From positions 1 to 6,198 of the forward strand of contig JAHFTZ010000157.1 of assembly GCA_023265355.1 (NCBI GenBank): a stretch of DNA of 6,198 nucleotides. The letters are read 5' to 3'. The first letter of the stretch is position 1, and each line of letters starts with the position of its first letter. The notes below the pieces were generated by a model. The model made no database searches and was not told the origin of the DNA. It saw only the letters and a program-made list of their open reading frames with translations. This DNA is from Terriglobus sp. (GTDB lineage: Bacteria > Acidobacteriota > Terriglobia > Terriglobales > Acidobacteriaceae). The position numbers and the translations under genes were made by a program. Positions 5,517 to 6,198 of this stretch are shown one piece after another.

Positions 5517-6086
5517 ATGAACAAGGTGGAAGGTCTCATGGACCCACTCTCCGATGTGTTGTCTCTGCTGAAGCCGCAGAGCTATGGCGCGGGCGGGTTT
5601 GCGGTGGATGGAGAGCTGTCCGTCCAGTGGCCGAAGCATCCGGGCATCAAGTGCTATGCGGTGCTCTCCGGCCAATGCTGGCTCACGGTCGAAGGCGTTC
5701 CTGAACCTGTGCTGCTGAAGGCCGGAGACTGTTTTCTTCTGCCGCGCGGGCTGCCCTTCCGCCTGGCGACCGATCTCTCGCTTACGCCCATGGACTTTCA
5801 TACCTTTCTTGCGGAGCGGAAGTTTGAGAGCTCCGGAAGGGAGGGAAGGGAGTGGTACATCGTCGGTGGCTACTTCGTTCTCACTGGTAGTCACGCGGAG
5901 ATTCTGCTGAAGGCGCTGCCGCCCATTGTGCACATTCGCAAGGAGTCGGACAAGGCGACAATGCGCTGGTCGCTGGAGCGGATGAAGGAAGAGGTGCGCA
6001 ACCCGCAGCCGGGCAGCTCTTTGATTGCGCAGCAGCTGGCTTACATGATGCTGGTGCAGGCTCTGCGTCTGCACCTTGCGGACTGA
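5517..6086 (+). CDS. AraC-family regulator, cupin part, cut by in-frame TGA
   Basis: The open frame encodes 189 residues matching the N-terminal cupin (cupin_6-type) sensor half of an AraC-family activator: LSVQWPKHPGIKCYAVLSG (34-52), LLKAGDCFLLPRGLPFRLATD (66-86), VLTGSHAEILLKALPPIVHI (121-140), and the helical end ERMKEEVRNPQPGSSLIAQQLAYMMLVQALRLHLAD (154-189). Intact homologues continue into a linker and two helix-turn-helix units of about 100 residues. Here TGA at 6084-6086 ends the frame just at the linker, and the frame then goes on coding for family sequence (separate entry). As it stands, the product would lack DNA binding. GGAGG (5508-5512) precedes ATG 5517 by 4 bases. A second ATG at 5538, seven codons in and with its own GGAAGG, begins MDPLSDVL, the more usual family start. 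Its expected target is the divergent SDR gene. Confidence 0.82.
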   Translation: MNKVEGLMDPLSDVLSLLKPQSYGAGGFAVDGELSVQWPKHPGIKCYAVLSGQCWLTVEGVPEPVLLKAGDCFLLPRGLPFRLATDLSLTPMDFHTFLAERKFESSGREGREWYIVGGYFVLTGSHAEILLKALPPIVHIRKESDKATMRWSLERMKEEVRNPQPGSSLIAQQLAYMMLVQALRLHLAD

Positions 6087-6198
6087 GCGAAGGGTGGCGT
6101 CGGCTGGCTCTTCGCCCTGGCCGATGCACAGATGCGCGCAGCTATCACCTGCATGCACGACGACCCCGGGCATCCGTGGACACTGCAGAAGCTGGCCG
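6087..6198 (+). pseudogene. Continuation of the AraC-type regulator after the TGA (partial)
   Basis: In the same frame as the upstream gene, the 37 codons after the TGA read AKGGVGWLFALADAQ, then MRAAITCMHDDPGHPWTLQKLA, up to the window end. This is the characteristic linker and first helix of the AraC DNA-binding domain in cupin_6-type regulators (GWLFALAD...AM/CMH.DP...PWTL..LA). No frameshift, further stop or loss of GC-rich third positions is seen, so decay is minimal. The remainder of the helix-turn-helix domain lies outside the window. Restart at ATG 6132 is conceivable, but I see no good ribosome-binding site. It is best read with 5517-6086 as one interrupted gene. Confidence 0.8.

Noticed and set aside
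6084..6086. TGA read as selenocysteine
   Set aside because: AraC-type regulators are not selenoproteins, and I see no convincing hairpin with the features of a bacterial SECIS directly after the codon. A nonsense change or error is simpler.
5472..6173. Minus-strand open frame of 233 residues opposite the AraC-type gene
   Set aside because: No family resemblance is seen; the plus strand has clear cupin and AraC-linker motifs on both sides of the TGA, so this is a shadow frame.
1..6198. CRISPR array, tRNA/rRNA, transposase, toxin-antitoxin or phage-defence genes
   Set aside because: I looked for spaced direct repeats, cloverleaf-like segments and hallmark motifs on both strands and found none that hold up.

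Overview
The window looks like chromosomal DNA of an acidobacterium, most likely in the Terriglobia/Acidobacteriaceae (Granulicella, Terriglobus, Edaphobacter type). The strongest pointer is the secreted protein at 2256-3095. It carries the hallmarks of the TIGR03435 family, which from memory is largely confined to Acidobacteriota. High G+C with strongly GC-biased third codon positions, and an intergenic hairpin cluster of a kind I associate with these genomes, agree with this. The assignment is inference from content; no 16S or other marker gene is present.

Layout. Positions 18-1882 hold a minus-strand pair: a HAD-type phosphatase followed, with an ATGA overlap, by a DUF2252 protein. A small UBP-type zinc-finger gene (1916-2179, plus strand) diverges from the HAD gene with only 33 bases between the start codons. 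It converges on the TIGR03435 gene (2256-3095, minus). Positions 3096-3438 are non-coding and hold an AT-rich promoter-like patch, a 91-base inverted-repeat element and two tandem hairpins. A ketopantoate reductase-family gene (3439-4308, minus) follows, then a 164-base gap with a strong hairpin. An atypical SDR (4473-5369, minus) comes next and is transcribed away from an AraC-type regulator (5517 onward, plus) across a 147-base shared control region.

How the genes may work together. The HAD/DUF2252 pair is almost certainly co-translated. DUF2252 shows phosphotransferase-like motifs (GDxHxxN, then DxD, then a glycine-rich turn and a lysine) in an order that would be circularly permuted relative to ordinary kinases; this is my inference. 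The SDR and the AraC-type gene form a typical divergent enzyme/regulator pair. The regulator, however, has an in-frame TGA at 6084-6086 exactly between its cupin domain and the linker to its DNA-binding domain, and the reading frame continues intact to the window end. It is therefore a recent nonsense mutation, a readthrough site or a sequencing error. The remaining genes look like independent single-gene units.

I see no tRNA, rRNA, CRISPR array, transposase or phage gene. No multi-gene system stands out as new. The items most worth checking are the interrupted regulator, the DUF2252 motif order and the inverted-repeat element at 3270-3360.
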